In this document: positions 33,365 through 41,332 of the stretch, in pieces
Layout of the letters: every line of letters starts with the position of its first letter
Position numbering within the stretch: position 1 is the first letter of the stretch
Source of the DNA: Oceanospirillum sp047518265
Lineage (GTDB): Bacteria > Pseudomonadota > Gammaproteobacteria > Pseudomonadales > Halomonadaceae
Direction: 5' to 3'
Length of the DNA stretch: 64,000 bases
NCBI GenBank assembly: GCA_047518265.1
Contig: JAKZRG010000001.1
Span: forward strand, 105,295 to 169,294
Notes under the pieces: model-generated
Seen by the model: the letters and a program-made list of their open reading frames with translations, nothing else
Database searches by the model: none
Told to the model about the DNA's origin: nothing
Position numbers and translations under genes: made by a program

Positions 33365-34771
33365 TTATACGCTGTAGTACAAGTCAAACTCAATTGGGTG
33401 AGTTGTCATGTTTACGCGTGCAACGTCTTCTTCCGCCAGACCGATATAAGCATCGATCATGTCGTCAGTGAATACGTTACCTTTAGTCAGGAACTCACGG
33501 TCAGCATTCAGAGCAACCAGAGCTTCTTCCAGAGAGCTTGCTACAGTTGGGATCTCAGCTGCTTCTTCTGCTGGCAGGTCATACAGATCTTTATCTGCTG
33601 GGTCGCCAGGGTGCATCTTGTTCTGTACGCCATCCAGTGCTGCCATCAACAGAGCAGAGAATGCTAGGTATGGGTTAGCAATTGGATCAGGGAAACGAGC
33701 CTCTACACGCTTAGCTTTAGGGCTAGAAGTGTAAGGAATACGCAGAGAAGCAGAACGGTTGCGAGCAGAGTAAGCCAGCATTACTGGGGCTTCATAGCCT
33801 GGAACCAGACGCTTATAAGAGTTAGTACCTGGGTTACAGAAAGCGTTCAGTGCTTTAGCGTGCTTGATGATACCGCCAATCGCAAACAGAGCGTCTTCAG
33901 ACAGACCAGCATACTGGTCACCAGCGAATTGGTTTACGCCATCTTTCCAGTAAGACAGGTGAACGTGCATACCAGAACCGTTATCACCTACAACAGGCTT
34001 AGGCATAAAGGTCGCTGTTTTGCCATATGCGTGAGCAACGTTGTGTACAACGTATTTCAGCATTTGAACTTCGTCAGCTTTCTTAACCAGAGTGTTGAAC
34101 TCAACACCGATTTCGTTCTGACAAGCCGTCGCCACTTCGTGGTGGTGAACTTCAACTTTCAGACCGATCTCTTCCATCACGTTACACATAGTGGCACGGA
34201 TGTCGTGTACAGAGTCTACTGGTGGTACTGGGAAGTAACCGCCTTTAACGCGTGGACGGTGACCCATGTTGCCACCTTCCATTGATTTTTCGGAGTTCCA
34301 TGCGGCTTCTTCGGAATCAATTTTCACGAAGCTACCAGACATGTTGGAATCCCAACGTACATCGTCAAAGATGAAGAATTCTGGCTCAGGACCGAAGAAT
34401 GCGGTATCACCCAGACCAGTAGACTTCAGGTACTCTTCTGCACGACGCGCAACAGAGCGTGGGTCACGCTCATAACCTTGCATAGTAGCAGGCTCAATAA
34501 TGTCGCAACGCAGAACCAGAGTTTTGTCTTCGAAGAACGGGTCCAGGAAGGAAGAGTTATCATCTGGCATTAGAATCATGTCGGATTCGTTAATGCCTTT
34601 CCAGCCTGCGATAGAAGAACCGTCAAACATTTGACCGTTTTCGAAGAATTCTTCGTCAACGTAACGCGATGGGATGGAAACGTGCTGTTCTTTACCTTTA
34701 GTGTCGGTAAAACGCAGGTCAACCCATTTGATGTCATGTTCTTTAATCAGACCTAGAGTGTTCTCTGACAT
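33365..34771 (-). CDS. glnA: Glutamine synthetase, type I
   Basis: 468 residues, the usual length of the dodecameric type I enzyme. It makes glutamine from glutamate, ammonia and ATP. Visible signatures are FDGSSIAGWKGINESDM near the N-terminus, the catalytic/metal segment GPEPEFFIFD, NGSGMHVH in the ATP/glutamate site, and the adenylylation Tyr397 in DLYDLPAEE, so it should be regulated by GlnE. Transcription is controlled from a sigma-54 promoter at 34896-34910 with two NtrC dyads about 95 and 125 bases upstream. AGGA-type ribosome-binding sequence precedes the ATG. It ends in two UUCG-loop hairpins. Confidence 0.98.
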   Translation of the reverse strand: MSENTLGLIKEHDIKWVDLRFTDTKGKEQHVSIPSRYVDEEFFENGQMFDGSSIAGWKGINESDMILMPDDNSSFLDPFFEDKTLVLRCDIIEPATMQGYERDPRSVARRAEEYLKSTGLGDTAFFGPEPEFFIFDDVRWDSNMSGSFVKIDSEEAAWNSEKSMEGGNMGHRPRVKGGYFPVPPVDSVHDIRATMCNVMEEIGLKVEVHHHEVATACQNEIGVEFNTLVKKADEVQMLKYVVHNVAHAYGKTATFMPKPVVGDNGSGMHVHLSYWKDGVNQFAGDQYAGLSEDALFAIGGIIKHAKALNAFCNPGTNSYKRLVPGYEAPVMLAYSARNRSASLRIPYTSSPKAKRVEARFPDPIANPYLAFSALLMAALDGVQNKMHPGDPADKDLYDLPAEEAAEIPTVASSLEEALVALNADREFLTKGNVFTDDMIDAYIGLAEEDVARVNMTTHPIEFDLYYSV

Positions 34772-34895
34772 TGCTTGTCCTCCAATGGAGCTTTGGCTTG
34801 GTTGTCAATATCGTGTTAAAGCTTCTTATATGAGCTTTGTTATCACGATGTCAGCAAGTTGAATCCAACTGCTGTCGGAATTATCTCTTCATAAA

Positions 34896-34910
34896 GCAAT
34901 AACGATGCCA
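34896..34910 (-). promoter_or_regulatory. Sigma-54 promoter of glnA
   Basis: On the minus strand TGGCAT, five bases (CGTTA), then TTGCT. This matches the sigma-54 consensus TGGCAC-N5-TTGCW at all but one position, with exact spacing. It predicts a transcription start near 34884 and a leader of about 110 bases before glnA. Confidence 0.85.
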
Positions 34911-34975
34911 CTTGGTGAAAAATCGCGGATAACCAAGAGGTTGAATTACATTTGAAGAATTCTGTTGTGCTCTTG

Positions 34976-34992
34976 TGCTTCAAAATGGTGCG
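34976..34992. promoter_or_regulatory. NtrC-binding dyad 1 upstream of glnA
   Basis: TGCTTCA-AAA-TGGTGCG matches TGCACCA-N3-TGGTGCA at 11 of 14 positions. It is centred about 88 bases upstream of the sigma-54 promoter, within the enhancer range, and about 31 bases (three helical turns) from the second dyad. Confidence 0.75.
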
Positions 34993-35006
34993 CCGTTCTT
35001 TTGCGG

Positions 35007-35023
35007 TGCATCTTTTTGGTGCT
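35007..35023. promoter_or_regulatory. NtrC-binding dyad 2 upstream of glnA
   Basis: TGCATCT-TTT-TGGTGCT matches the NtrC consensus at 11 of 14 positions. It lies on the same face of the helix as dyad 1, as in other glnA enhancers where two dimers bind cooperatively. It ends 12 bases before the tusA-like stop codon. Confidence 0.7.
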
Positions 35024-35034
35024 TATTTCTAAGC

Positions 35035-35265
35035 TCAGTCTTTTACGACTTCGATCTCTATTATAATCTCATCGGAATTTTCTTCCGCTGAGACCAAAGT
35101 ATGACCGTGTACGCGACACCAAGCAGGAATATCATGCAGGGTGCCAGGGTCAGTACAATACACCACCAGATGATCTCCTGCATCAAGAGATGCGATCTTG
35201 TTCTGAGCGCGGATTACAGGCAAGGGACAAAGAAGGTTTCGGGCGTTTAATTCATGTTTGCTCAT
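35035..35265 (-). CDS. TusA-family sulfur carrier protein
   Basis: 76 residues, the size of TusA. The N-terminal motif ARNLLCPLPVIRAQ has the CPxP signature whose Cys carries persulfide sulfur. The rest has the expected two-layer sandwich, including VYCTDPGTLHDIPAWC, which adds further Cys residues. AAGGTAG lies upstream of the ATG. It follows the PP-loop ATPase gene on the same strand, 165 bases downstream with a structured intergenic element. Together this suggests sulfur delivery to a tRNA thiolation enzyme, but it is not clearly the canonical tusA of the 2-thiouridine relay. Confidence 0.85.
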   Translation of the reverse strand: MSKHELNARNLLCPLPVIRAQNKIASLDAGDHLVVYCTDPGTLHDIPAWCRVHGHTLVSAEENSDEIIIEIEVVKD

Positions 35266-35340
35266 CAGGGCTACCTTAATATAAGTGCGCTATTGTTGTG
35301 CGATGGGCTAAATAAGAGTGAATCAAGGGGGTGGAGCGCA

Positions 35341-35391
35341 CCAGACAAGTATCGAAATAGCTGGGCGAACCCAAGGCAGATACTTGTCCGG
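35341..35391 (-). other. Two-level inverted repeat between the PP-loop and TusA-like genes
   Basis: CCAGACAAGTATC at 35341-35353 and GATACTTGTCCGG at 35379-35391 pair with one mismatch (a 13-bp outer stem), and inside lies TGGG-CGAA-CCCA, a small hairpin. On the minus-strand transcript the inner loop is UUCG. No U-run follows. It may be an RNA structure that processes or stabilises the transcript, or a weak terminator. Confidence 0.5.
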
Positions 35392-35430
35392 TAGATCTAA
35401 TCGCTGTCTAGGTAAAACTAATCACTGGGA

Positions 35431-36480
35431 TTAGTGGATATACCAGCTTTCAGGGATCTCTTCCGCAGGCATGGGTTTGACCTGTACCACTTGAGCCGGT
35501 TGATTATGCTGACGCACGATCTCAAGGGTTACTTGATCGGCATTACGACCCTGGCTGAAGCGCGCGACAATACGAGCGGCCAGTTCCAAGTCTTCATCTG
35601 AAGGGGTGCCGTCAATTAAGGTCAGAGGGCCGCCGTGGCTCGTTGGATATACATAGGTGAACTGCGGGCGGTAACCGCGCATAAAGTTATTTTCACCTTC
35701 TTCTCGGCTGACAATCAGTTTAAAGTTTTTCGCCGGTCGGATATGACGGCCTACTTTTAATAACATGATGTCGTCTAGCTCGTAGTTACGTTCACCACGA
35801 GAATCCCACATATCTTGCAATTTGTTACTGTAGCTTTCATCGGTTAGGAAGCAGCAACCACCGGCAGGTTGTGACCATTCGTCAAAACCGAGCTCTTTTG
35901 CCAATGCTAATTGAGGCTTGCGGTTACGACCGTGGAAATCAAACATCTCTTCCCGGTTAACCCAGCCTTCACGCTCTGGTAGAGTTTCTGTGAGCTGTTT
36001 TGCACATAAAGGACGCAGAAGGCGATCTTCAATCTTGGATTCCCGTGCAATAATTGGCATGGTTTCTTTACGCTGAGATTTTGGACGCTGACCAACCACT
36101 TCGCCAGTAATGACAAAATCAAAGTCATTATCCATGCACCATTGCCATGCGCGGGTCACCATATCAATCTTACAATCCAGACACGGATTTAGGTTTTTAC
36201 CGTAACCGTGTTTTGGGTTGAGCACGATATCTTTATATTCTTCCGAGATATCGATGATGTGCAGTTTAATGCCCAGTTGCTCAGCCACCCATAAGGAACT
36301 GTTTTTCTTCTGCTTTTCTTTGTCCTTTTTCCGAATGGCATGAGTATGCCCCTCGACGCAGAATCCTGTGTAGAAGTTAATGCCTTCAACAAGAACGCCT
36401 TGATCCTGAATAACCTTTGTAGCCAGCATGGAATCCAGTCCGCCGGAAATCAGAGAAACGGCTTTACGTTGTTTACTCAT
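35431..36480 (-). CDS. PP-loop ATPase, probable tRNA-thiouridine-type enzyme with C-terminal extension
   Basis: 349 residues. The N-terminal PP-loop is SLISGGLDSMLATKVI (residues 9-24), as in the MnmA/ThiI class of tRNA sulfurtransferases. Cysteines that may bind sulfur or a metal lie in GFCVEGH, NPCLDCKIDM and QPAGGCCFL. A C-terminal part of about 130 residues (from about 215) resembles an NFACT-R-type domain that is seen fused to such ATPases. It is often misannotated as tRNA (5-methylaminomethyl-2-thiouridylate)-methyltransferase. It is not MnmA: the sequence lacks that protein's typical GMSGGVDSSV start. The neighbour is a TusA-type sulfur carrier. It diverges from typA. The exact substrate is unknown. 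Confidence 0.72.
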   Translation of the reverse strand: MSKQRKAVSLISGGLDSMLATKVIQDQGVLVEGINFYTGFCVEGHTHAIRKKDKEKQKKNSSLWVAEQLGIKLHIIDISEEYKDIVLNPKHGYGKNLNPCLDCKIDMVTRAWQWCMDNDFDFVITGEVVGQRPKSQRKETMPIIARESKIEDRLLRPLCAKQLTETLPEREGWVNREEMFDFHGRNRKPQLALAKELGFDEWSQPAGGCCFLTDESYSNKLQDMWDSRGERNYELDDIMLLKVGRHIRPAKNFKLIVSREEGENNFMRGYRPQFTYVYPTSHGGPLTLIDGTPSDEDLELAARIVARFSQGRNADQVTLEIVRQHNQPAQVVQVKPMPAEEIPESWYIH

Positions 36481-36605
36481 GTCTCACCCGTTTGAAACGA
36501 CAAAAACGCAGGATTTTACCCGAACTCTGGCAGATAGAAAGCCAATTTAAGCATTTTCCTGCATTTTAACTGTAAATAAGACTCTTAATTGTAGTCTTTA
36601 ATCGC

Positions 36606-36611
36606 TATAAT
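36606..36611 (+). promoter_or_regulatory. Candidate -10 box of typA
   Basis: A perfect TATAAT lies 30 bases before the GTG start of typA. The sequence 17 bases further upstream (TCTTAA) is a poor -35. It would give a very short leader containing the GGGGA ribosome-binding site. Confidence 0.5.
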
Positions 36612-36641
36612 CCCGCCTCTTCAAGAACGGGGAATCCACCA

Positions 36642-38447
36642 GTGATCGAAAAACTACGTAATATCGCGATTATCGCGCACGTTGACCATGGTAAAACTAC
36701 TTTGGTTGATAAACTGCTTCAGCAATCCGGTACTTTGGACCGTAGAGATGAAGGTTCTGAGCGAGTCATGGACTCTAATGACCAGGAGCGTGAGCGCGGT
36801 ATTACCATCCTGGCTAAAAACACGGCTATTACTTGGAATGACTACCGGATCAACATTGTTGATACACCGGGTCACGCCGATTTCGGTGGTGAAGTAGAGC
36901 GTGTTCTATCCATGGTAGATTCGGTTCTGCTGTTGGTTGACGCTGTTGACGGCCCTATGCCGCAAACTCGTTTTGTAACGTCTAAAGCGTTCGAACGTGG
37001 TCTGAAGCCAATTGTTGTTGTGAACAAGGTTGACCGTCCGGGTTCTCGCCCTGACTGGGTTGTAGATCAAGTATTTGATCTGTTTGATAGCCTGGGTGCA
37101 ACGGATGAGCAGCTGGACTTCCCAGTGATCTATGCGTCTGCAATCAACGGTATTGCCGGTGATGAGCCTGACGCACTGGCAGAAGACATGACGCCACTGT
37201 TCCAAATGGTTGTGGATCGTGTACCTGCGCCAGAAGTTGATCCTGAAGGTTCGTTCCAGATGCAGGTATCTGCACTGGACTATGATAGCTATGTGGGTGT
37301 TATCGGTGTCGGTCGTATCACTCGTGGTACTCTGAAGCCGAACCAACAGGTTGTTATTAAAGATATCGATGGTAAAGAGCGTAAAGGTAAGGTTCTGAAC
37401 GTTAAAGGCTATATGGGCCTTGATCGTGTAGAAACTGATCTGGCCTCTGCCGGTGATATCGTTTGTATTAACGGTATTGATGGTCTGAGTATCTCTGACA
37501 CTCTGTGTGATCCGGAGAACGTTGAATCATTACCTGCACTGACGGTTGACGAACCAACCGTAAGCATGACCTTTATCGTAAACGATTCTCCGTTTGCGGG
37601 TCTGGAAGGTAAGTTCGTAACGACTCGTAATATTAAAGAGCGTTTAGACCAGGAACTGATTCACAACGTTGCACTGCGTGTGCAACAAGGTGAAACTCCG
37701 GATAAATTTATCGTATCCGGTCGTGGTGAACTTCACCTGTCTGTATTGATCGAAACCATGCGTCGTGAAGGTTTTGAGATGGGTGTATCTCGTCCAGAAG
37801 TTATCGAGAAAGAAATCGATGGCGTCATGATGGAACCGTATGAAAACGTGGTGATCGATGTTGAGGATCCGCATCAGGGTTCTATCATGGAAGAGATGGG
37901 CTTACGTAAAGGTGAGCTGACCAATATGGAGCCAGACGGTAAAGGCCGTACTAAACTGGAATTCTCTGTACCGTCTCGTGGTCTGATCGGTTTCCGTGGT
38001 CATTTCCTGACCCTGACATCCGGTTCTGGCATCATGACCAGTGTCTTTGATCGTTATGACACGGTTAAAGTGGGTGAAGTTGCCAAGCGTCAGAACGGTG
38101 TTCTGGTGTCTATGGTTAAAGGTAAGACGTTGTCTTACGGCCTGTTCAACCTGCAGAGCCGTGGTCGTTTATTCCTGGGTCACGGTGCGGAAGTTTATGA
38201 AGGCCAGGTTATTGGTATTCACTCCCGTAGCAACGATCTGGTGGTTAACCCGACTAAAGCGAAGCAGCTGACTAACGTACGTGCCTCTGGTACGGATGAA
38301 GCGCTGACTCTGAGTCCGCCAATCAAGCACACGCTGGAGCAGGCTTTGGAATTCATCGAAAACGATGAACTAGTTGAAGTTACACCAAAATCTGTCCGTA
38401 TTCGTAAGAAGCTGTTATCTGAAAATGCGCGTAAACGCGCTAAATAA
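36642..38447 (+). CDS. typA: Translational GTPase TypA/BipA
   Basis: 601 residues, family length. It binds the ribosome at the elongation-factor site and helps assembly of the large subunit, particularly under stress or cold. G1 is AHVDHGKTTLVDKLL (residues 13-27), the switch region RERGITI, G3 DTPGHADFGGEVERV, and G4 NKVDRPGSRP. Domains II, III and V and the specific C-terminal domain follow, including SRGLIGFRGHFLTLT. It starts at a GTG with GGGGA upstream. A strong terminator follows, so it is probably monocistronic. Confidence 0.98.
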   Translation: MIEKLRNIAIIAHVDHGKTTLVDKLLQQSGTLDRRDEGSERVMDSNDQERERGITILAKNTAITWNDYRINIVDTPGHADFGGEVERVLSMVDSVLLLVDAVDGPMPQTRFVTSKAFERGLKPIVVVNKVDRPGSRPDWVVDQVFDLFDSLGATDEQLDFPVIYASAINGIAGDEPDALAEDMTPLFQMVVDRVPAPEVDPEGSFQMQVSALDYDSYVGVIGVGRITRGTLKPNQQVVIKDIDGKERKGKVLNVKGYMGLDRVETDLASAGDIVCINGIDGLSISDTLCDPENVESLPALTVDEPTVSMTFIVNDSPFAGLEGKFVTTRNIKERLDQELIHNVALRVQQGETPDKFIVSGRGELHLSVLIETMRREGFEMGVSRPEVIEKEIDGVMMEPYENVVIDVEDPHQGSIMEEMGLRKGELTNMEPDGKGRTKLEFSVPSRGLIGFRGHFLTLTSGSGIMTSVFDRYDTVKVGEVAKRQNGVLVSMVKGKTLSYGLFNLQSRGRLFLGHGAEVYEGQVIGIHSRSNDLVVNPTKAKQLTNVRASGTDEALTLSPPIKHTLEQALEFIENDELVEVTPKSVRIRKKLLSENARKRAK

Positions 38448-38474
38448 GATGTAGCCTTAAGCGATACCAAAAAA

Positions 38475-38499
38475 GCCGACAGAGATGTCGGCTTTTTTT
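38475..38499 (+). terminator. Intrinsic terminator after typA
   Basis: GCCGACA-GAGA-TGTCGGC is a perfect 7-bp stem followed by seven T residues, preceded by an A-run, 27 bases past the typA stop. Confidence 0.95.
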
Positions 38500-38562
38500 G
38501 TTTTTAAGGGCGCTAAAGCAGGTTAAAGTGAGTCTAATGACATCAGATATAGAAGCTGGCAG

Positions 38563-39222
38563 ATGAAAAAAATCCCTGTAGACTATGAATCAGGCCTAAA
38601 AATAAATGATTCACCGCCTGTATATCTGTTTGAAGACTTTTTATCGGAAGATGATGCTGGCAGTATTATTAAATTGGCCAAGTCAAAAATGAAGCGGGCG
38701 ACGGTTAGCTCGGATAAGGTTGGGGTCGAGAGTCAAGGGCGTACAGGGGATAATTGTTGGCTTGCCCATGAGCAAAGCCCTCCGTTATTGGGTTTGGCAC
38801 AGAGGATCAGCGAGATAGTTGGTATCAATCTTATTAATGCCGAGTCTTTTCAGGTCATTCATTATGATGAATCGCAGGAATATGCGGCTCATTTTGATGG
38901 TTGGGATGGGAGCACTGATAGAGGTGTCCGTTGTATGCAGCGTGGAGGGCAGCGTCTCGTGACCTGTCTTATTTACCTGAATAATGTTGATGAAGGAGGG
39001 GGGACTGGCTTTCCTAAACTGGATGTTGAAGTCAGTGCTAAACTGGGGCGTATGGTCATTTTTCATAACTGTTATAGTGGCACTAATCAGCGTCACCCTG
39101 ATAGCCTTCATAGGGGGAGTACTGTTATTAAGGGAGAAAAATGGGCTATGAATCTTTGGTTCAGGGAAAGCTCTTATCAGCGGCAACCCCCCGTACAGAA
39201 AAAGTTCAGTAAGGTATTTTAA
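38563..39222 (+). CDS. Prolyl 4-hydroxylase-like 2-oxoglutarate/Fe(II) dioxygenase
   Basis: 219 residues. The C-terminal jelly-roll has the iron facial triad His110 and Asp112 (AAHFDGW) and His183 (LHRGSTVIKGEKW), with Lys193 positioned to bind 2-oxoglutarate. The length and spacing match bacterial P4H-like enzymes, some of which hydroxylate a proline of EF-Tu. The N-terminal EDFLSEDDAGSIIKLAKSK helix matches the family. There is no signal peptide. It stands alone after typA, between typA's terminator and a shared hairpin. The substrate is unknown; a protein target such as EF-Tu is an inference from homologues. Confidence 0.85.
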   Translation: MKKIPVDYESGLKINDSPPVYLFEDFLSEDDAGSIIKLAKSKMKRATVSSDKVGVESQGRTGDNCWLAHEQSPPLLGLAQRISEIVGINLINAESFQVIHYDESQEYAAHFDGWDGSTDRGVRCMQRGGQRLVTCLIYLNNVDEGGGTGFPKLDVEVSAKLGRMVIFHNCYSGTNQRHPDSLHRGSTVIKGEKWAMNLWFRESSYQRQPPVQKKFSKVF

Positions 39223-39241
39223 TCATCCTCAACAGGAAGGG

Positions 39242-39382
39242 GTCATAGAAATAAGATATTCAAAGTTCTGCTCAAATCCGTTGGCTTATATCAACATCGA
39301 TAGTAATGGAGCTGTAGAACTTGGCCTATGTTGTAAAAACAAAAAATGGGCGCGTATCAAAGATAGGCACCCATTTTTATAA
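39242..39382 (+). pseudogene. Possible remnant of a SPASM/radical-SAM cysteine-motif gene
   Basis: An open frame of 46 codons with no start codon reads YSKFCSNPLAYINIDSNG, then AVELGLCCKNKKWARI. The pattern FCxNP...IDSNGxV...CC is that of the iron-sulfur SPASM-like segments of radical-SAM proteins. There is no ATG/GTG/TTG in frame at a suitable place and no room for the rest of such a protein, so it looks like a gene fragment. It ends inside the shared terminator hairpin. The match is by eye over about 30 residues and may be chance. Confidence 0.3.
39342..39378. terminator. Bidirectional terminator between the hydroxylase gene and fkpA
   Basis: AAAAATGGG at 39342-39350 pairs with CCCATTTTT at 39370-39378, and the inner bases extend the stem (GC, TATC/GATA) with two mismatches and an AAA loop. 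A-run and T-run lie on opposite sides, so it can serve both converging genes. Confidence 0.8.
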
Positions 39383-39395
39383 GAGAGAATAAGGA

Positions 39396-40106
39396 TTAAC
39401 CTTTTTTCTCTTCTTTAGCTTCCGGGTTGATCTCCAGCAGCTCAACTTCAAATACTAAGGCTTCGTTAGGGCCTATAGCACCACCTGCGCCACCAGGGCC
39501 ATAGGCCAGCTCTGCAGGGATAAACAACTTCCACTTGCTGCCCACGCTCATCAGTTGTAGACCTTCCTGCCAGCCGCGAATCACTTGATTCAGAGTGAAG
39601 GTTACCGGCTCACCACGTTGGTAAGAGCTATCAAAGACTTTGCCGCCAATCAGCTTACCTTCGTAATGGACTTTAACCTGATCGGTCGCCGCTGGTTTAT
39701 CGCCCTTGCCTGCGGTCAGTACTTGGTACTGAAGGCCGGACTCAGTGGTTTTAACGCCAGACTTTTTAGCATTGGCGGCCATGAAATCTTGACCTTTTTT
39801 CAGGTTGCCTTCAGCTGCTTTAGCTTGAGCTTCCTGTTGTTCTAGCATCTTTTTCTGCTGGAAAGCCTGCATGGTTTGACCTACTTCAGCTTCGGTCATT
39901 TTCAGCTCACCACCGGCATACAGGTCTTTAATCGCTTGTGCCATGATATCGACGTTCAGATCTTTAACGTCTTGTGTCAGGCGCTGACCCATAATCAGAC
40001 CCAGGCTATAGCTCAGCTTGTCTTCGTCAGTTTTTAACTGTGTTTCAGCCATAACTGGTGCAGCCAGCAGACTGCCAAGAGCTAGAGTCAGTAATGCTTT
40101 TTTCAT
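39396..40106 (-). CDS. fkpA: Periplasmic FKBP-type peptidyl-prolyl isomerase
   Basis: 236 residues. A Sec signal peptide (MKKALLTLALGSLLAAPVMA) is followed by an N-terminal helical dimerisation region (about 22-120) with long Gln/Glu-rich helices, and a C-terminal FKBP domain with VKVHYEGKLIGGKVFDSS and GWQEGLQLM ... PAELAYGPGGAG. It is a Mip/FkpA-type chaperone and proline isomerase of the periplasm. AAGGAG lies 5 bases from the ATG. It is upstream of no obvious operon partner; the DUF4124 gene is 38 bases upstream on the same strand. Confidence 0.92.
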   Translation of the reverse strand: MKKALLTLALGSLLAAPVMAETQLKTDEDKLSYSLGLIMGQRLTQDVKDLNVDIMAQAIKDLYAGGELKMTEAEVGQTMQAFQQKKMLEQQEAQAKAAEGNLKKGQDFMAANAKKSGVKTTESGLQYQVLTAGKGDKPAATDQVKVHYEGKLIGGKVFDSSYQRGEPVTFTLNQVIRGWQEGLQLMSVGSKWKLFIPAELAYGPGGAGGAIGPNEALVFEVELLEINPEAKEEKKG

Positions 40107-40144
40107 GAAAACTCCTTAAATAGGATCTGAGTGGTTCAGTCCGT

Positions 40145-40678
40145 TTACTGCTGTGATTTCATCAGGGCGTCAATTTCTGCTTGGCGCGCCTGAATAATTC
40201 GTTGTGTTTCCTGTACCTGTTTGATCAATTCATCAGGATTAGACAGGGATATGTTCTCCGGAAGCTTTATTTCCGGTGCCTTCCCCGGTGACATTAAGGG
40301 GGTTGGCGTATTCTGCAGTGTATCAGGCGCAGAGATTTGATTAACCGGCTTTAGCGTGACCGTTTCAGCGGCCTGAGCGTTGGGTGCTTTATCCGAATAG
40401 TGCCATTGACCATGCTCATCTTGCCAGCGGTAGACCGATCTGTTTACGTCTGACTCTGACTGTGGGTTAGAGTTCAGTTTTTTACTCGGTGTTTGCTCAG
40501 TGGTATTGCCGGTAGGGGCAAGTAGCCGAGATAACAGCTGTTGGGTATCGAGTTTTTCTAGCTTTTCTAAATTAAGTACTGACTGGCCTATTGGGGTTTC
40601 CATGAGAAAAGGAGCAGCTAAAGCCAGTAGCGTAATAACAACAATCAGCTTCAGTAATCTCTTCACATTAATACCCAA
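40145..40678 (-). CDS. DUF4124 domain membrane-anchored protein
   Basis: 177 residues. A single hydrophobic segment near the N-terminus (LLKLIVVITLLALAAPFLM) acts as a signal anchor. DUF4124 lies at about residues 80-110 (VYRWQDEHGQWHYSDKAP). The remainder is Pro/Gln-rich with a C-terminal helix. The frame opens at a TTG; a GTG at residue 5 is an alternative start. Neither has a strong ribosome-binding site. Function is unknown. It is the second DUF4124 protein in the window and lies between the fkpA and TIGR02444 genes on the same strand, perhaps in one operon. Confidence 0.75.
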   Translation of the reverse strand: MGINVKRLLKLIVVITLLALAAPFLMETPIGQSVLNLEKLEKLDTQQLLSRLLAPTGNTTEQTPSKKLNSNPQSESDVNRSVYRWQDEHGQWHYSDKAPNAQAAETVTLKPVNQISAPDTLQNTPTPLMSPGKAPEIKLPENISLSNPDELIKQVQETQRIIQARQAEIDALMKSQQ

Positions 40679-40720
40679 TTAGACTATTTGCCGTTTACTT
40701 CGATTAAAGAAGAGGTGGGG

Positions 40721-41257
40721 TTAAAAATCATTAATCACCTCTTTGGCAATATCGTCATCCACAACAGTGCTAATGATTTCCAATAGCTGTTCTTGAGACG
40801 TGAGGGTGAGTTGGCTGTCTTTCAAGACGAAGCGTAAATTTTTCTTTAAAGCCTCTGCTCTGTTATCGCAGCTTTTAAGCCCTTTTTTCAGGGAATAAAG
40901 TAAATATAGTAGGGCTTGTTCGTGCTGTTCAGCCAGTAACTCCGCCTCTAAGAGGTGTTCGCGCATGCTTTTTAGATGAGGCTCGACACTGGCCATAGGT
41001 TTCAAATGGCGGCGTTGTTTGCGTAAAGGGACAACAAACTGATTGTGCCAGCCCAGAACAGGTTCTACTTGGGATAGCCAATCATCGTCAAAACGGGTGT
41101 TCTGGGTACTTAGCCAGCAAGAGAATAAAAGCTGGTTGACCATGATGCCGTGATGCTCTTGTAAGTAGAGGCATGCTGCTTCTACGGAATCTAATCGGTA
41201 GAGTTTCGTAGAAAAACGCCAGAATGGGTTATCATACTCCAATGAAAGATCTGACAT
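40721..41257 (-). CDS. TIGR02444 family protein of unknown function
   Basis: 178 residues. The opening YDNPFWRFSTKLYRLDSVEAACLYLQ and the following GIMVNQLLFSCWL match the TIGR02444 family, which is found in many gammaproteobacteria next to an ABC-F ATPase gene, as here. The protein looks all alpha-helical and cytoplasmic. Molecular function is not known. It is divergent from the ABC-F gene, with only 75 bases between the two starts. Confidence 0.85.
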   Translation of the reverse strand: MSDLSLEYDNPFWRFSTKLYRLDSVEAACLYLQEHHGIMVNQLLFSCWLSTQNTRFDDDWLSQVEPVLGWHNQFVVPLRKQRRHLKPMASVEPHLKSMREHLLEAELLAEQHEQALLYLLYSLKKGLKSCDNRAEALKKNLRFVLKDSQLTLTSQEQLLEIISTVVDDDIAKEVINDF

Positions 41258-41332
41258 ACGCGCCTGCCTCCGGGCTCATTATTATTTAGCGATAAACATT
41301 TTCGCTGCAAAAACATTAGCAGTTAAAAACAC

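Noticed and set aside
35341..35391. tRNA-like cloverleaf
   Set aside because: Only two nested stems are present, with no T-arm or acceptor-stem pattern of a tRNA.
40145..40678. TonB-like or lipoprotein identity for the DUF4124 membrane protein
   Set aside because: No lipobox Cys and no TonB C-terminal motif; the DUF4124 segment is the only recognisable part.
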